From positions 62,001 to 126,000 of the forward strand of contig JALRMN010000029.1 in assembly GCA_024760905.1 (NCBI GenBank): a DNA stretch of 64,000 nucleotides, written 5' to 3'. Positions 41,930-53,930 of this stretch are shown here, one piece after another (position 1 is the stretch's first letter; every line of letters begins with the position of its first letter). Origin of the DNA: Plotosus lineatus (lineage: Eukaryota > Chordata > Actinopteri > Siluriformes > Plotosidae). Both the position numbers and the translations under genes were made by a program. The notes beneath the pieces were generated by a model that had not been told where the DNA came from, searched no databases, and saw only the letters and a list, made by a program, of their open reading frames with translations.

Positions 41930-42427
41930 TTGAATAAGGTGGTAAGTTAATAGGATTCTTGCCATCAGGTCTATGGCCCTAAACATAACCAAGATTTCAG
42001 TCATGTCCCTTAAAACCATTATTGTTCTCACTCCTGTTACACAAAGAAAATCTTTCCATCGAGCCAGCATACCTACTCTCAGCAACCTTACCCACCCACC
42101 ATTGCTGTCTCAGTCTCAAACAAGAGTGGCAGGTGGGCTCTGGAACTGCCAATCTGCTACAAAAACAAGGGAAAAAAAGCTGATTTAACCTCTGCCATTG
42201 CTACTCACAACTCTATTGATTTTCTTGCACAAGTGAAACCTGGATATTCACACACAACTGCAGTACACCAACAGATCTTTTGTCTGCTTATACTTTCTGC
42301 CATACTCCACAAAAAACTGGGAGAGGTTGTAGTACAAGTTTGCTTGTGCATTTGAGATGGTGCTTCACACCTTTCTCTGTCTCATTTAAGCATTTATTTT
42401 TTTAGTTTCATGCAGTAGAAGTCTCCT
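41930..42427 (+). mobile_element. L2-clade LINE, 5' coding part (interrupted by RTE copy H)
   Basis: Encodes the start of an L2-type endonuclease (LWNCQSATK near 42130) with several stops. It ends at the target site agtagaagtctcct (42414-42427). The coding sense resumes at 45114 (SSPINNLIIVIYHP). Confidence 0.7.
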
Positions 42428-45099
42428 AATGCAGCCATGGGGCGGGGGGGAGGGGGGGCACTAACCAGTGTCTCTCCCCCTTATGCCGGTCCCAAGCCCG
42501 GATAAATGCAGAGGGTTTCGACAGGAAGGGCATCCGGCGTAAAACTTCTGCCACATTAAAAATGCGAATAGTCAAAACAAAATTCATACCGGATCGGTCA
42601 AGGCCGGGTTAACAATGACCGCCATCAGTGCTGTTAACCAACAGGGTGCTGATGGAAATTGGACTACTGTTGGTCGAAGACGTCGAAGAAGGTGAGGCGG
42701 GAGGCGTGTCCGTAGGCAGAGAGAGAAGAGGAAAGGCGTGAGCCTAGGACTGAGAGTAGGGACTTTGAATGTTGGAACTATGCAAGGAAAAGGTAGAGAG
42801 CTGGCTGACATGATGCAGAGGAGGAAGGTGGACAAACTGTGTGTTCAGGAGACCAGGTGGAAAGGTAGCAAAGCTAAAAGCTTAGGAGCAGGGTTTAAGC
42901 TGTTTTATCATGGTGTGGATGGGAAGAGAAATGGAGTAGGAGTCATCTTGAAGGAGGGGTTTGTCAGGAATATTCTAGAAGTGAAAAGAGTGTCAGACAG
43001 AGTGATGAGTCTCAAGTTAGAAATTGAAGGCGTGATGGTCAATGTTGTTAGTGCTTATGCCCCACAGGCAGGATGTGAGCTAGAAGAGAAGGAGAGATTC
43101 TGGAGTGAGTTAAATGAAGTGATGCAGAGTACCCCCAGAGGTGAAAGAGTGGTAATTGGGGCAGACTTCAATGGACATGTTGGTGCAGGCAACAAAGGGG
43201 ACGAGGAAGTGATGGGCAGGTTTGGTATCCAGGACAGGAACACAGGACAGATGTTGATCGATTTTGCAAAAAGGATGGAAATGGCTGTGGTGAATACTTT
43301 CTTCCAGAAGAAACAGGAGCATAGGATGACTTATGAAAGTGGAGGTAGGAGCACACAGGTAGACTACATCTTGTGCAGGAGATGTAATTTGAAGGAAGTC
43401 AGTGAGTGCAAAGTAGTAGTGGGTGAGAGTGTTGCCAAACAGCATAGGACGGTGGTGTGCAGGATGACGCTGATGGTGAGAAAGGTGAAAAATGCAAAGG
43501 GAGAGCAGAAGACAAGGTGGTGGAAGCTGAAAAAGGAAGAGTGTCGTGTTGTCTTCAAGGAGGAGTTGAAACAGGCTTTGGGTAGTCAGGAAGTGCTTCC
43601 AGATGACTGGACAACCACAGCCAATGTGATCAGGGAGACCGGTAGGAGAGTACTTGGTGTGTCCTCTGGAAGGAGAGTAGATAAGAAAACTTGGTGGTGG
43701 AATGAGGAAGTGCAGGAGTGTGGACAAAAGAAGAGGTTAGCTAAGAAGAAATGGGACACAGAGAGGACCGAAGAGAGTAAACAGGAGTACAGGGAGACAC
43801 AGCGTAAGGCAAAGGTAGCGGTGTCAAAGGCCAAACAGAGGGCGTATGATGACTTGTATGATAGGTTGGACAGTAAGGAGGGAGAAAATGATTTATACAG
43901 GTTAGCACAGCAGAGAAATAGAGATGGGAAAGACATGCAGCAAGTTAGAGTGATAAAGGACAGAGAGGAAAATGTATTGCCTGATGACAGAAGTGTGCTG
44001 GGAAGATGGAAAGAGTACTTTGAAGAGCTGATGAATGAGGAAAATGAAAGAGAAAAAAGATCAGGAGGGGTGACCGTTGAGGACCAGGAAGTAGAAAAGA
44101 TTCGTAAGGGAGAAGTGAGGAGGGCATTGAAGAGGATGAAGAGTGGAAAGGCAGTTGGCCCTGATGACATACCAGTTGAGGTATGGAAGTGTCTAGGGGA
44201 GGTAGCAGTAGATTTTCTGACAAGAATATTCTACAAGGTCTTAGAAAGTGAGCAGATGCCGGAGGAATGGAGGTGAAGTGTGCTTGTGCCGATTTTTAAG
44301 AACAAGGGAGATGTTCAGAGTTGTGGCAACTACAGAGGGATAAAGTTGATGAGCCATACAATGAAATTATGGGAAAGAATAGTGGAAGCTAGACTAAGGG
44401 TAGAGGTCAGCATTTCTGAACAATAGTTTGGTTTCATGCCAAGAAAGAGCACCACAGATGCAGTGTTTGCTTTGAGGATGTTAATAGAGAAGTACAGAGA
44501 AGGTCAGAAGGAGCTGCATTGTGCCTTCGTGGATCTGGAGAAAGCATATGACAGTGTGCCGAGAGAAGTACTGTGGTATTGTATGAGGAAGTCTGGAGTG
44601 GCAGAGAAGTATGTTAGAGTGGTGCATCAGCAAGAATGAAGGGAAAAGTGTACAAGACGGTGATGAGGCCAGCAATGTTGTATGGTTTAGAGACAGTGGC
44701 CCTGGGGAAAAGACAGGAGTCAGAGTTGGAGGTAGCAGAGATGAAAATGTTGAGATTCTCTTTGGGAGTAATGAGGATGGATACGATCAGAAACGAGTAC
44801 ATCAAAGGGACAGCACAAGTTGGATGTTTTGGAGACAAAGTCAGAGAGGCTAGATTGAGATGGTTTGGACATGTCCAGAGGAGGGATAGTGAGTATATTG
44901 GTAGTAGGATGCTGAGGTTGGAACTACCAGGCAGAAGGCCCAGAGGAAGAACAAAGAGAAGATTTATGGATGTGGTGAATGCGGACATGAAGGTCATTGG
45001 AGTAAGAGTAGAAGATGCAGAGGATAGGGAGAGATGGAAGCAGATCATTTCTTGTGGCGACCCCTGAAGGGAACAGCCGAAAGAAGAAGAAGAAGAAGA
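42428..45099 (+). mobile_element. RTE-clade LINE copy H, 14-bp TSD, internal RT deletion
   Basis: Flanked by agtagaagtctcct at 42414-42427 and 45100-45113. Starts AATGCAGCCATGG and ends with the RTE 3' end and (GAA)n tail. Long ORF 42738-44276 (512 aa): GTLNVGTM, QETRW, SAYAPQ, GADFNGHVG, basic linker, then the start of the reverse transcriptase, ending where TGA replaces Arg in EEWRR (44274). A premature frame break lies near 44420. From VRVV (about 44625) it jumps to SARMKGK, so about 600 bases with the FADD catalytic core are missing. The C-terminal ORF 44636-45067 then runs intact to CGDP-stop. Because both termini and the TSD are intact, the deletion probably arose after or during insertion. 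Confidence 0.93.
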
Positions 45100-45113
45100 A
45101 GTAGAAGTCTCCT

Positions 45114-46566
45114 CTCCAATCAACAACCTCATTATTGTAATTTACCACCCCTAGGATACTTTTTTAGAATAAATATTAATGCTCCACAGCACTTTCCCCA
45201 TTAACCCACCACCACCACCACCACCACCACCACCACCCTTCTGGGAGACTTCAACTTCTCCTTTGACAAACTCCAGTCGTCTTGCCTTCTCACTCTTCTG
45301 AATTTCATTTCCCTACTTTTCAACAATTACTCTCCCACATACAAAGGAAAGAATCTCCTAGATCTTGTTTTCAGCCCTCCCCAGTCACAGGCATTAATGT
45401 CACCCAACTCTACATCTCTGATTACCACTCAGTTTTCTTTTACATCATGTTACCTATTCTTTTTAACACCAGTTTTCAGTTTTCTTACCTCACTCGGCAC
45501 AACCTCCATCATTTGTTTCTTCCTGCACCTTATTTAATCTTCCTCAACCAGTATTCTTTGCTTCTCTATCTTTCCTTCTCCTTGAACTGACACTTTCCTT
45601 TTCTCACTTTCTGCATCTATGGATTTCCTCTTTCCCCCACTCTACAAAACTCAAGAAAATGTCTTGCCCTGTTCCTTAACTTTGGGAGGTGCTGCAAAGC
45701 AATTATAGACACTTCAGAAGAGCTAAGAGAAAGTGGATAAAATCTCAACTTTCATCAGAATTGACCTCCTACCATGCTCTCCTATTGACATTTTCACTTG
45801 ATGTGACTTCTGCATAGACAACCATCCACAAGAGAAAGTTATCCACTATGGCACAAGACTTATATGAACCCCACAATATTATAATCAAGCTGCTCCTTGG
45901 GTCAGATCCTCTCGGACTGCTAAAGACTTTGCTGACCTTTTTAATGTGAAAACCTTCACTCCCATCCCAACTCATATACTACACAGCATTACACATCCCC
46001 TTCCTGACAATTTTCCAATGTCACAACTGAAAACATCCATCATGTCATCTCATCATGCAATTGAACCACTATATCACTGGATCCAGCCCTTCCGCAGTAT
46101 CCCAGACCTTCTTCTCTTTACACCCACTATAATTAATAAGTCCATGTCATCTGGTCATGTATCAACAGCATTCAAAAGAGCCAAGGTTCTACCCATCTTA
46201 AAGAAAACATCTCTGGATTCATCAGACATCAACAACTACAGACCTGCATTACTTTTTCTCTTTCCATTCTAAATTTCTTAGATGTGCTATTATTCCCAAA
46301 TGGGTTTCTGCCTTTTGCCAAATTACATCCTAGACAGGAATTAACCTGACTTCAAAGTGGCACATTCTAAAAAGACTCCACTTTTGGTTGTCACAGAGAA
46401 TCTACATGCAAGGCCAGCCAAGATGCCATCAGTCTTCCTCCTGCACAACCTTTCAGCAGCATTTGACATGGTCAACCACAACACTATTTTCCAACCTGAG
46501 AAATTTTGGATTTTATGGTTCAGCTTGGTAATGTCTTGGGTCCTACCTGGGAGGTCTCTCATACCA
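45114..46566 (+). mobile_element. L2-clade LINE, 3' part of the interrupted copy
   Basis: Endonuclease end (LLGDFNFSFDKLQSSCLL at 45238-45290) with an (ACC)n expansion at 45206-45236. The reverse-transcriptase start is at 45946-46272 (VLPILKKTSLD, NNYRPA). The block GHSTETA...LLDLSAAFDTVNH is seen as LLHNLSAAFDMVNHN near 46440-46490. It ends at a (GT)n run, 3' part missing. Several frameshifts; dead. Clade call rests on these RT blocks, which are typical of fish L2/Maui-type LINEs. Confidence 0.78.
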
Positions 46567-46948
46567 TGTGTGTGTGTGTGTGCGTGTGTGTGCATGTGTG
46601 TGTGTGCGTGTGTGTGCGTGTGTGCTCACTTTAGATGGCATTTCAGTATCTTTTCATCCAGCATTGCTAGACTGGTCTGTTTCACTACCAAGGGACAAGG
46701 TAAAAAATTATTTATATTTTCTATGTTCTGACTGCAAAGTGGTTGAATAAACTGAGTAACTGGGTATCTGAAAATTATGGCTAAAAAAACTACTTTTTTT
46801 TTTTTTTTACCTTTTTTTGTGTCTCACACAACACTTACCCTTTGAGTTTTGACTGATTGTATACAGTAAGGACATGGTTTGAATCAGCTGCTTTGCACAG
46901 CATCATTGTATATCTCCACCTTAGTGATGGCAGGAAGATTCACCTGGG
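46567..46948. other. (GT)n run and unassigned sequence
   Basis: GT/GCGT repeats at 46567-46625, a T run near 46795-46808, otherwise nothing recognised. Confidence 0.6.
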
Positions 46949-47055
46949 CCAAGGTGGCATACAGAAAAGCTTGTAGGACTTTGCAAGCCAGCCTAAGAAC
47001 CATGTAAATTGACTGGTGGGAAGCAATGGCAGAAAGGACACAACTGTATGTGTAA
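46949..47055 (+). mobile_element. Duplicated fragment of LINE-3 flanking a solo LTR
   Basis: CCAAGGTGGCATACAGAAAA through GACACAACTGTATG matches 49483-49589 almost base for base, including the junction with the gypsy LTR. Confidence 0.85.
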
Positions 47056-47483
47056 TGCCAGGAACATTCAGCCGGACCCAAAATTGCAAGAGACAGAGAA
47101 AGATGAAAATGGATGAGCTTTATTGTTCACAAAGAAGGCACTAGAGCATGGGGAAATCGTAGTCACTGTTAGAGATGCGGAGAAACACGAAAACCATAAA
47201 CTAAGGGAACATCAGAGAGGGAACTGGTCGAGCACGGAGCTGAGAACCAGAAGCCAGAGAGATCATGGGGAAAAAGGGTCACAAAGAGAGACAATCTTCT
47301 AGCATCAGGAGGACCGCGCTGCTCATCTTTATTGCCCAGTGATTGCTGAGTGGAATCAGGTGTGTGCTTAGCGCTCCACCCGCATGTCACTGGCATGCCC
47401 CTTGCAAGCGCCTGCAGTGCATAAAAAGAGAAAGACAGTTAGAGCCACCTAAATCAAAGTCTCTCACAACACAGACCTTAACA
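47056..47483 (-). mobile_element. Solo gypsy LTR (copy of the 3' LTR at 49590)
   Basis: Plus strand TGCCAGGAACATTCAGCCGG ... ACCTTAACA. Over the first 200 bases it is nearly identical to 49590-50069 and clearly closer to it than to 54588-55017. It lacks the GA expansion. Contains AGCTTTATTG (minus-strand poly(A) region) and a TTTATTGCCC TATA-region counterpart. Confidence 0.85.
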
Positions 47484-48384
47484 ACCTCCTATGCTTGATT
47501 GCTCACTTTCATTGTTGGGCATTCATCCATCTACAGTGCACCCTAACTTTCAGTGCTGGACCAACATTCTACTGTTTGTGGACATTATTGGTCTCAAAGG
47601 CTGACATTGCCGGGGGTTGGCTGTCAAGTTGAGCTTTAACTTCTCTAAAAAGTGCTCCCAAAAGGCATGCTTCAATGGAGCCTTTGTCAACTAAACCCCA
47701 GCTCCCTGGCCTTCATGTCTCATAGTTCGCTCATAGTCCGACGAGATATGTTTCCATTAACAAGTAGAAGTGGCGAAGGTGGGCCTCTGGTGCCTGAATA
47801 CCAGTTTTCTCTGGGCAGATGGGGCTCATCAACCCAGGAGAGCAGCCTATCTAGGTGAAGGACAACACTGATTCCAAACCCGGGCAGGAACAGCTCATTA
47901 GTCTTGGCAGACAGTGCATCTAGGATAAGGAAACTCTGATACAAAACCTACAGGCCTGAGGTCACCACAGTGATCTCAGTCTGCTGAGCTACTGCGGAAC
48001 ATCCCTGGACCTAAAGAGTGACAATCGGTTGGTGCGGGCTGACTGTCACTTTAAGCAACCAGCACAGGTGGGAAGGGGAGCAGTAAAGTCCTACAGCGAT
48101 GGGGGAGGAGTGAAAACAGCAGGTGCAAGATGGCACTGGAAGTTGCAGTCTCAAGCCTGCATGTAGGCTGACCTGTTGTAATAGGTTGATTGTCGAACAA
48201 GGCAACTGCATCATCCGGTTTCACACGGGATGACCAAGCTGTCCTTTTTAGGGACAGCACTGCTTGCTTTACATGGAGACAGGTCTAGAAAAGGTGACCC
48301 AAAAATTGCTTGCCTCACCCTACCCAGTTGTTTCACCGCTGCCAATGAGTCATCTTCCTATGTGGTGCTAAACAAAGAAAATAT
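47484..48384. other. Probable LINE-3 5' leader plus unassigned sequence
   Basis: No ORF with recognisable domains. The part from about 47.95 kb precedes the LINE-3 endonuclease without a visible boundary and may be its 5' UTR; the rest is unassigned. Confidence 0.4.
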
Positions 48385-49589
48385 CACATGAAAATTGTGT
48401 GCTGCAATATAGTACTTTGTTGGATTTGGATGACAATGATCATCCATGAAGACGCTTTGCTCTCATGCCTAAAGAACTCTCTAGGCTTGATATTGACATT
48501 GCAGCCCTCAGTAAGGTTTGCTTTGCTGAGAAAAGATCATTTGTTGAAGATGGTGCAGGCTACACCCTTTTCTGGAGCGGGAGAGGAAAGGAAGAACATC
48601 GCCAGGCAGGTGTCAGTTTCATGATGAAGAATGTCATTGCCAACAAGCTTCATGCACTACCAATAGGTCATTATGACCGTATCATATCCCTTCGACTACC
48701 ACCTCAAGGGGGCAAGTTTGTCACTCTTGTCAGTGTCTACATCCCAGTGCTTCACGAGACCGTAACTGTTAAGGAGGTCTTCGATGGTGATCTGCACACC
48801 GTGACCACATGTATAGACCTCTAGGACAAGCTGATCATCCTAAATGACTTCAATGTCGGGGTGGGCAGTGATTCCCAACTGTAGAAAGGAGTCTTGACAA
48901 ACACAGACTTGGGAACAACAATGACAATGGGCGCTTGCTCCTGCAGTCTTGCACCCAACACCAGTTGACCATCACTAACACACTGTTTCAACAGCAAGAT
49001 CACTTCAAAACCACATGGCATCACCCCCACTCAAAGCACTGGCATCTACTGGACTACATCCTAGTTCACAAGAGTGACACCACAGATACTCTGCACACCA
49101 GAGTGAGTCATGCCCAGTGTAGACTGTTATACAGATCATAGACTTGTGCGTGCAAAGATTGCATTCACCTTTAAGCCTCCTCCCAAGAAGAAAGGTCCAC
49201 AAACCATGAAACTCCAGGTGCACCGACTCCAACAACCAGAGATAGAAGCAGTCTTCCAGGCCAAGCTAGCAAAAAGGCTGCAGCACCCATCGAACCCTGG
49301 CCCAAACACTCAGTGGCAGATTTTCAAGACTGCAGTCCAAGAAACTGCAGCAGTAACACTCAGCTTCATGGTCAGATCAAAGAGAGACTGGTTCGATGAG
49401 TCTGACCCGGCCATACAAGATCTCCTGGACAAGAAACGCTCCTGCTACATCCACGTCTTATCCAAGCATGTTGATGATGCCACCAAGGTGGCATACAGAA
49501 AAGCGTGTAGCACTTTGCAAGCCAGCCTAAGAACCATGTAAATTGACTGGTGGGAAGCAATGGCAGAAAGGACACAACTGTATGTGTAA
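48385..49589 (+). mobile_element. LINE-3: APE endonuclease and linker, broken, split by gypsy
   Basis: Frames carry LDIDIAALS, GAGYTLFWSGRGKEE (48465-48824), LNDFNVG near 48845, then QHQLTITNTLFQQ and HPHSKHWHLLDYILV (48935-49141). DCYTDHRLVRAKIAF and the linker to LRTM follow (49110-49541). The catalytic Glu of the QETR block is replaced (ALSKVCFAE). Frameshifts lie near 48825 and 49110. The family is related to LINE-4 at 59-63 kb but clearly distinct. It continues at 55018 beyond the gypsy element. Confidence 0.82.
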
Positions 49590-50069
49590 TGCCAGGAACA
49601 TTCAGCCGGACCCAAAATTGCAAGAGACAGAGAAAGATGAAAATGGATGAGCTTTATTGTTCACAAAGAAGGCACTAGAGCATGGGGAAATCGTAGTCAC
49701 TGTTAGAGATGCGGAGAAACACGAAAACCATAAACTAAGGGAACATCAGAGCGGGAACTGGTCGAGCACGGAGCTGAGAACCAGGAGCCAGAGAGATCAT
49801 GGGGAAACGGGGTCACAAAGAGAGACAATGTTCTAGCACGAAAGGAGCGTGCTGCTCGTCTTTATAGCCCGGTGATTCCTGAGTGGACTCAGGTGTGTGC
49901 TTAGTGCTCCACCCGAGTGTTACAGCCATGCCCCTTGCCAGTGCCTGCAATGCATGAGAGAGCGAGAGAGAGAGAGAGAGAGCAAAAGAGAGAGAGAGCG
50001 AGAGAGAGAGAGAGAGAGAGAGAGTTAGATCCACCCCAATCAGAGTCTCTCACAACACAGACCATAACA
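49590..50069 (-). mobile_element. Gypsy 3' LTR
   Basis: 480 bp, ends TG...CA when read on the minus strand (TGTTATGG ... CTGGCA). Contains a GA expansion at 49957-50025. On the minus strand a GGGGGG polypurine stretch (50070-50083) immediately precedes it, as expected for second-strand priming. Confidence 0.87.
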
Positions 50070-50084
50070 GTACCCCCCAAGGGG

Positions 50085-50225
50085 GACCAGGCTTGTTTGG
50101 GAACCAGGGATAGAAGTCTGCCAGCAAGTCAGGATCCAGCATTAGGGACCAAGGGATACAGGAACGTTCCTCAGGCCCAGTCCACCAGGTACTGGAAACT
50201 GCAACCCTGCCTGAGTATATGACTG
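50085..50225 (-). pseudogene. Gypsy chromodomain (C-terminus of integrase)
   Basis: Fragments FQYLVDWAG, PEERSCIPW and DPDLLADFYPWFPNKPG match the end of a chromodomain. Chromodomains target integration to methylated-histone chromatin. The first aromatic of the cage cannot be confirmed because of a frame break. Confidence 0.7.
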
Positions 50226-50230
50226 ACCAT

Positions 50231-51439
50231 CTAAGCCGGATGTCCATCAATCACCCGGGGAGTAGAGGGTGGGGGGTTGTTAGGGGTATGGAGATGGCTT
50301 TCCACCATGGGCTTCACAATGGATACATGGAACATCAGGTGCACCTTGAGCATGGCTGGGGACTTCAATCGGGTTCCAGTGGGGTTTATGATGCACTCGA
50401 TGACATACAGCCCAATGTATTTGGGAGCCATCTTCTTGGAGTCGACCTGAAGGGGCAGGTCCCTGGTGGAGTGCCAAACCTGCTGCCCGAATGTGTATGC
50501 CAGCGCTGGGGTCCTGTGGTGATTGGCGAGATGATGATTTTGGGCTGCTGACCACTCCAGGGTGGCATGAGCCTCCTTCCAGACCCAGCATGCTCTGCAG
50601 AAGTGTGCCTTGATGGATGGGATCGCTACTTCAATCTCCTGGCTGGGGAATAGGGGAGGCTGGAACCCCTTGATCATCATTTAGGGAGACATCCTAACAT
50701 TCAGGTCTGCAGCGCAGACCAGGGCGTTATGTGAATTATCGATCCATGGGAGCTGCATGGACCAGGAGGCTGGGAGGCAGGAGGCAACAGAGTGTAGGGA
50801 AGATTCCAGGCTCTGATTTGTCTGCTTGGCTTGCCCATTACATTGGGGGTGGTAGCCGGAGGGCAGACTGCTAGAAACTCACAGGGTGTCACAGAACGCC
50901 TTCCATACTCTGGATGTGAACTGGGGGCCCTAGTCCAAAACAATGTACTGGGGGATTCCATGGAGGCAGAACACGTGTTGGACCAGCAGGCCAGCTGTTT
51001 TCATTTCCGAGGGGAGCTTGGGTAGAGTGACGAAATGGACCGCCTTAGAGAAGCAATCTACTACCGTCAGGATGACTGTGTTGCTCTCAGACAGAGGTAA
51101 CCCAGTGACGAAGTCCACGGCAATGTGCAACCAGGGGCAATGAGGTATGGGTAAGGGTTGGAAGAGACCCATGGGTGCACAATGGGAGGACTTGCTCCAG
51201 GCACAGGTGCCACAAGCTCCAACGAACTCCCTTGTGTCAGCTGTTATGATCGGCCACCAGAAACATTGTCGGAGGAGAAAACAGGTTCGGCAGACTCTTG
51301 GGTGGCAGGCCATTTTGGATGAGTGACCCCACTGGAGCACTGCGGTTCTGGCCGGCGGAGGAACATATAGCTGACAGGGCAACCAGCGGGCTCTGGTTCC
51401 CCCTGCTGGGCACCCTGAACCAGGCATTCCACCTCCCAT
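50231..51439 (-). pseudogene. Gypsy integrase, with in-frame stop
   Basis: The zinc-binding end ([11 protein letters not shown]), then the catalytic core with [20 protein letters not shown] and [10 protein letters not shown] (51439-50930). A TAG follows directly after that Asp at about 50928, and the core resumes as GPQFTSRVWKAF in the same frame. The C-terminal region is ORF 50680-50231 (KMAPKYIGLYV, LKVHLMFHVS). Enzyme inactive. Confidence 0.82.
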
Positions 51440-51804
51440 TGAGCAGCTCCAAGCACACAGGAGGCAGGCAGGATGGTCTTCATGGTGGTGTCTCCTCGGA
51501 GGAAGACTCTACTCGGGGACCATCGTGCCTGACGGGAGTTCAACCTCTTAGCCAGACGGAGGTAGGACAGATTCTTGTGGTCAGTCCAGACAACGAAGGG
51601 ATGTGCTTCCCCTTTCAACAAGTGCCACCACTCTTGGAGTGCAAGGACCACCGCCAGCAGCTCATGGTTCCCCACATCATAGTTTTGTTCCACCAGGGTC
51701 AAACAACTGGAGAAGAATGCACATGGGTGCAATTTCTGATCTGTCAGGGAGCACTGGGAGAGGACAGCTCCCACCCCTGAGTCCGAGGCATCCACCTCCA
51801 CCAC
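51244..51804 (-). pseudogene. Gypsy RNase H
   Basis: [45 protein letters not shown] and [11 protein letters not shown] give the catalytic Asp-Glu-Asp set of gypsy RNase H. Its frame then runs out into a shifted copy of the integrase start. Confidence 0.85.
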
Positions 51805-51941
51805 GAGCTACAGCAAGGGGTCCAGATGGATCAGTATGGGTGCGTTGATGACTTTAGCCTTTAGCCTGTCAAATACCATCTGCACGTTAGGGGACCATTT
51901 GAAGGATGCCTTGAGTGGTGTTAGCTGTGTGAGGGGGGCTA

Positions 51942-52616
51942 CTAGGTAGCTATAGTTCCATATAAATCTTCGGTAGAAGTTAGCGAACCCCAGGAACCTC
52001 TACAGCTGTTTCCACATCTCTGGAGCTGGCCAATCTGCCACTGCCTCACATTCTTCGGGTTTGGTCTTATCTGCCCCTTCTCCATAATGTATCCTAGGAA
52101 GGAAACTGAGGTGACATGAAACTCGTATTTCTCGGCTTTAACGAATAATCTGTTTTCTAGAAGCCTCACTAAAACCATTCTCACATGATGGAGATGCTCG
52201 TCAAGTTCCTTGGAGAAGATCAAGATATTCATGTCAACGAAAACTAACCATTTCAACATGTCTCTGAGTACATCATTAACCAAGGCTTGGAAAACTGCTG
52301 GGGTGTTGGTTCGACCGAACGGCATGACCAGATATTCAAAGTGACCCAGAGGTGCATTAAAAGCCAACTTCCACTTGTCCCCCTCCTGAATCCGGACTAA
52401 CTGGTAAGCATTTCTGAGGACCAGTTTAGAGAAAATGGCATTGGCGTGGAGAGGGTTGAAGGCTGAAGGGGTGAAGGGGTACTTATTTTTCATGGCGACA
52501 CTGTTCAGGCTCGTGTAATCAATACAGGGTCTCAGAGTTTTGTTGTTCTCTTCTCCAAAAAAGAAAAACTCAGTGACTACTGGGAATGATGAGGGGGAGA
52601 TAAGACCTGCAGACAT
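51942..52616 (-). pseudogene. Gypsy reverse transcriptase, catalytic box damaged
   Basis: [41 protein letters not shown] and [12 protein letters not shown]. The last is the YxDD box, with the second Asp changed to Met. SVSFLGYIM is the following block. A Phe run (EFFFFGEE) marks a small frame defect at the start. Inactive. Confidence 0.85.
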
Positions 52617-53070
52617 AACTCGGTTATGTAAGTCTCCATGGCTTCCTTGTCAGGCTCCGAGAGGTTATAGAGTCACTGAGAAGGGAGCGCAGAACCTGGA
52701 AGCAATTCAACAGCACAATCGTATTGTTGGTGCAGTGGTAGTGAATGGGCCCGATCCTTACTGAATGCCTCTTTTAAGTTGTGGTATTCTTTCAGAATAC
52801 CAGTCAAATCCATATCCCCCTGCTCAATCGGGGTTTGTGAAACTTGGGGGGTACGGCAACAAGTAGGCAGTGTTGGAGGCAGTAGTCACTCCAGCTGCAT
52901 ATGTTGAGTGTGCGCCAGTCAATGTGGGGATTATGAGTCTGCAGCCATGGCCACCCCAACACCAGGGGAGTGAGATGGGCAGAGATGAGAAACAGCTCCA
53001 AACACTCATGATGATTACTGGACAGACTGAGCTTGACAGGCTTCGTCTTGTGAGTGACGCGAGCGATGAG

Positions 53071-53349
53071 TCAGCCGTCAATGACTACCCCCTCCTTCGG
53101 GGTTTTGAGTTTGTGTACAGGTAGGTTGTGGAGCTCAACCACCCCCAAGTCAACGAAATTGGTGTCGGTGCCTGAGTCGCTGAATGCATCAACTGACTGA
53201 GCCTGTTTTGCAGAGTGCAGTTTACCTTGAGCCTGCATGTGCTTCCCAGGTGTCTTTGAGGGTTCTTTTGCCACTGCTCCTCTCCTGGCTGTCAGACCCA
53301 GCCGCGCTGGGCACTGGGCGAGGTATTGCCCCTTTTCTACACAGTACAT
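53071..53349 (-). pseudogene. Gypsy gag zinc knuckle and protease
   Basis: CMYCVEKGQYLAQC is a CCHC knuckle whose His is replaced by Gln. FSDSGTDTNFVD is the aspartic protease active site (DSG). ORF 53081-52804 continues towards the reverse transcriptase. Confidence 0.75.
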
Positions 53350-53599
53350 GCAGAGACGATTAGCCAGCCACCAATGCCAACATCCGACTCCGACATCAGC
53401 CTGGTGCAGCCTAGCTGCATGGGTTCGTGGGAGTCGTCTTCTGTTGGGGAGGAGAAGTGCAAGGAGGTTTGAGGTCAGGCGGCTTTAGGCCTGACGGGGT
53501 GCTCGGGGGTGGAAAGACAGAGCTGAACTGCTCTTCCTGGGATCTTTCTCTCTCTCTCTCTCTCTTAGCCTGTTGTCCAGCCTTGTAGCCAAGGGGATC

Positions 53600-53764
53600 A
53601 GATCCTCAAGTGTCGCTTTTTCATCTCGTGCCGCTAGCTCGTCTTTCAGTCATTCAGCATCTGCAGGGCCCTTCCCCGCACTCCAGGGAAGAGCCCTGCA
53701 GAAGCTGAATGATTGAAGGATGAGCTAGCAGCACAAGATGAAACAGCAACACTTGAGGATCTGA

Positions 53765-53817
<53 letters not shown>

Positions 53818-53916
53818 GCCTGTTATCCAGCCTTGTAGCCAAGATCAGATCATTATGTGTCGCTGTTTCATCTTGTGCTGCTAGCTCGTCCTCCAGTCAT
53901 TCAGCCTCTGCAGGAG
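53600..53916. repeat. Forward-inverted-forward repeat inside gypsy gag
   Basis: A 70-base segment occurs forward at 53600-53670, inverted at 53693-53762 and forward again at 53844-53916. The inner pair forms a hairpin with a loop of about 22 bases. A long CT run (53769-53812) separates the last two. Confidence 0.8.
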
Positions 53917-53930
53917 TCTGCAGGAGTCAT

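Noticed and set aside
47484..48384. Host gene upstream of LINE-3
   Set aside because: Short ORFs with no domain, no splice-compatible series and sequence running into the LINE without boundary.
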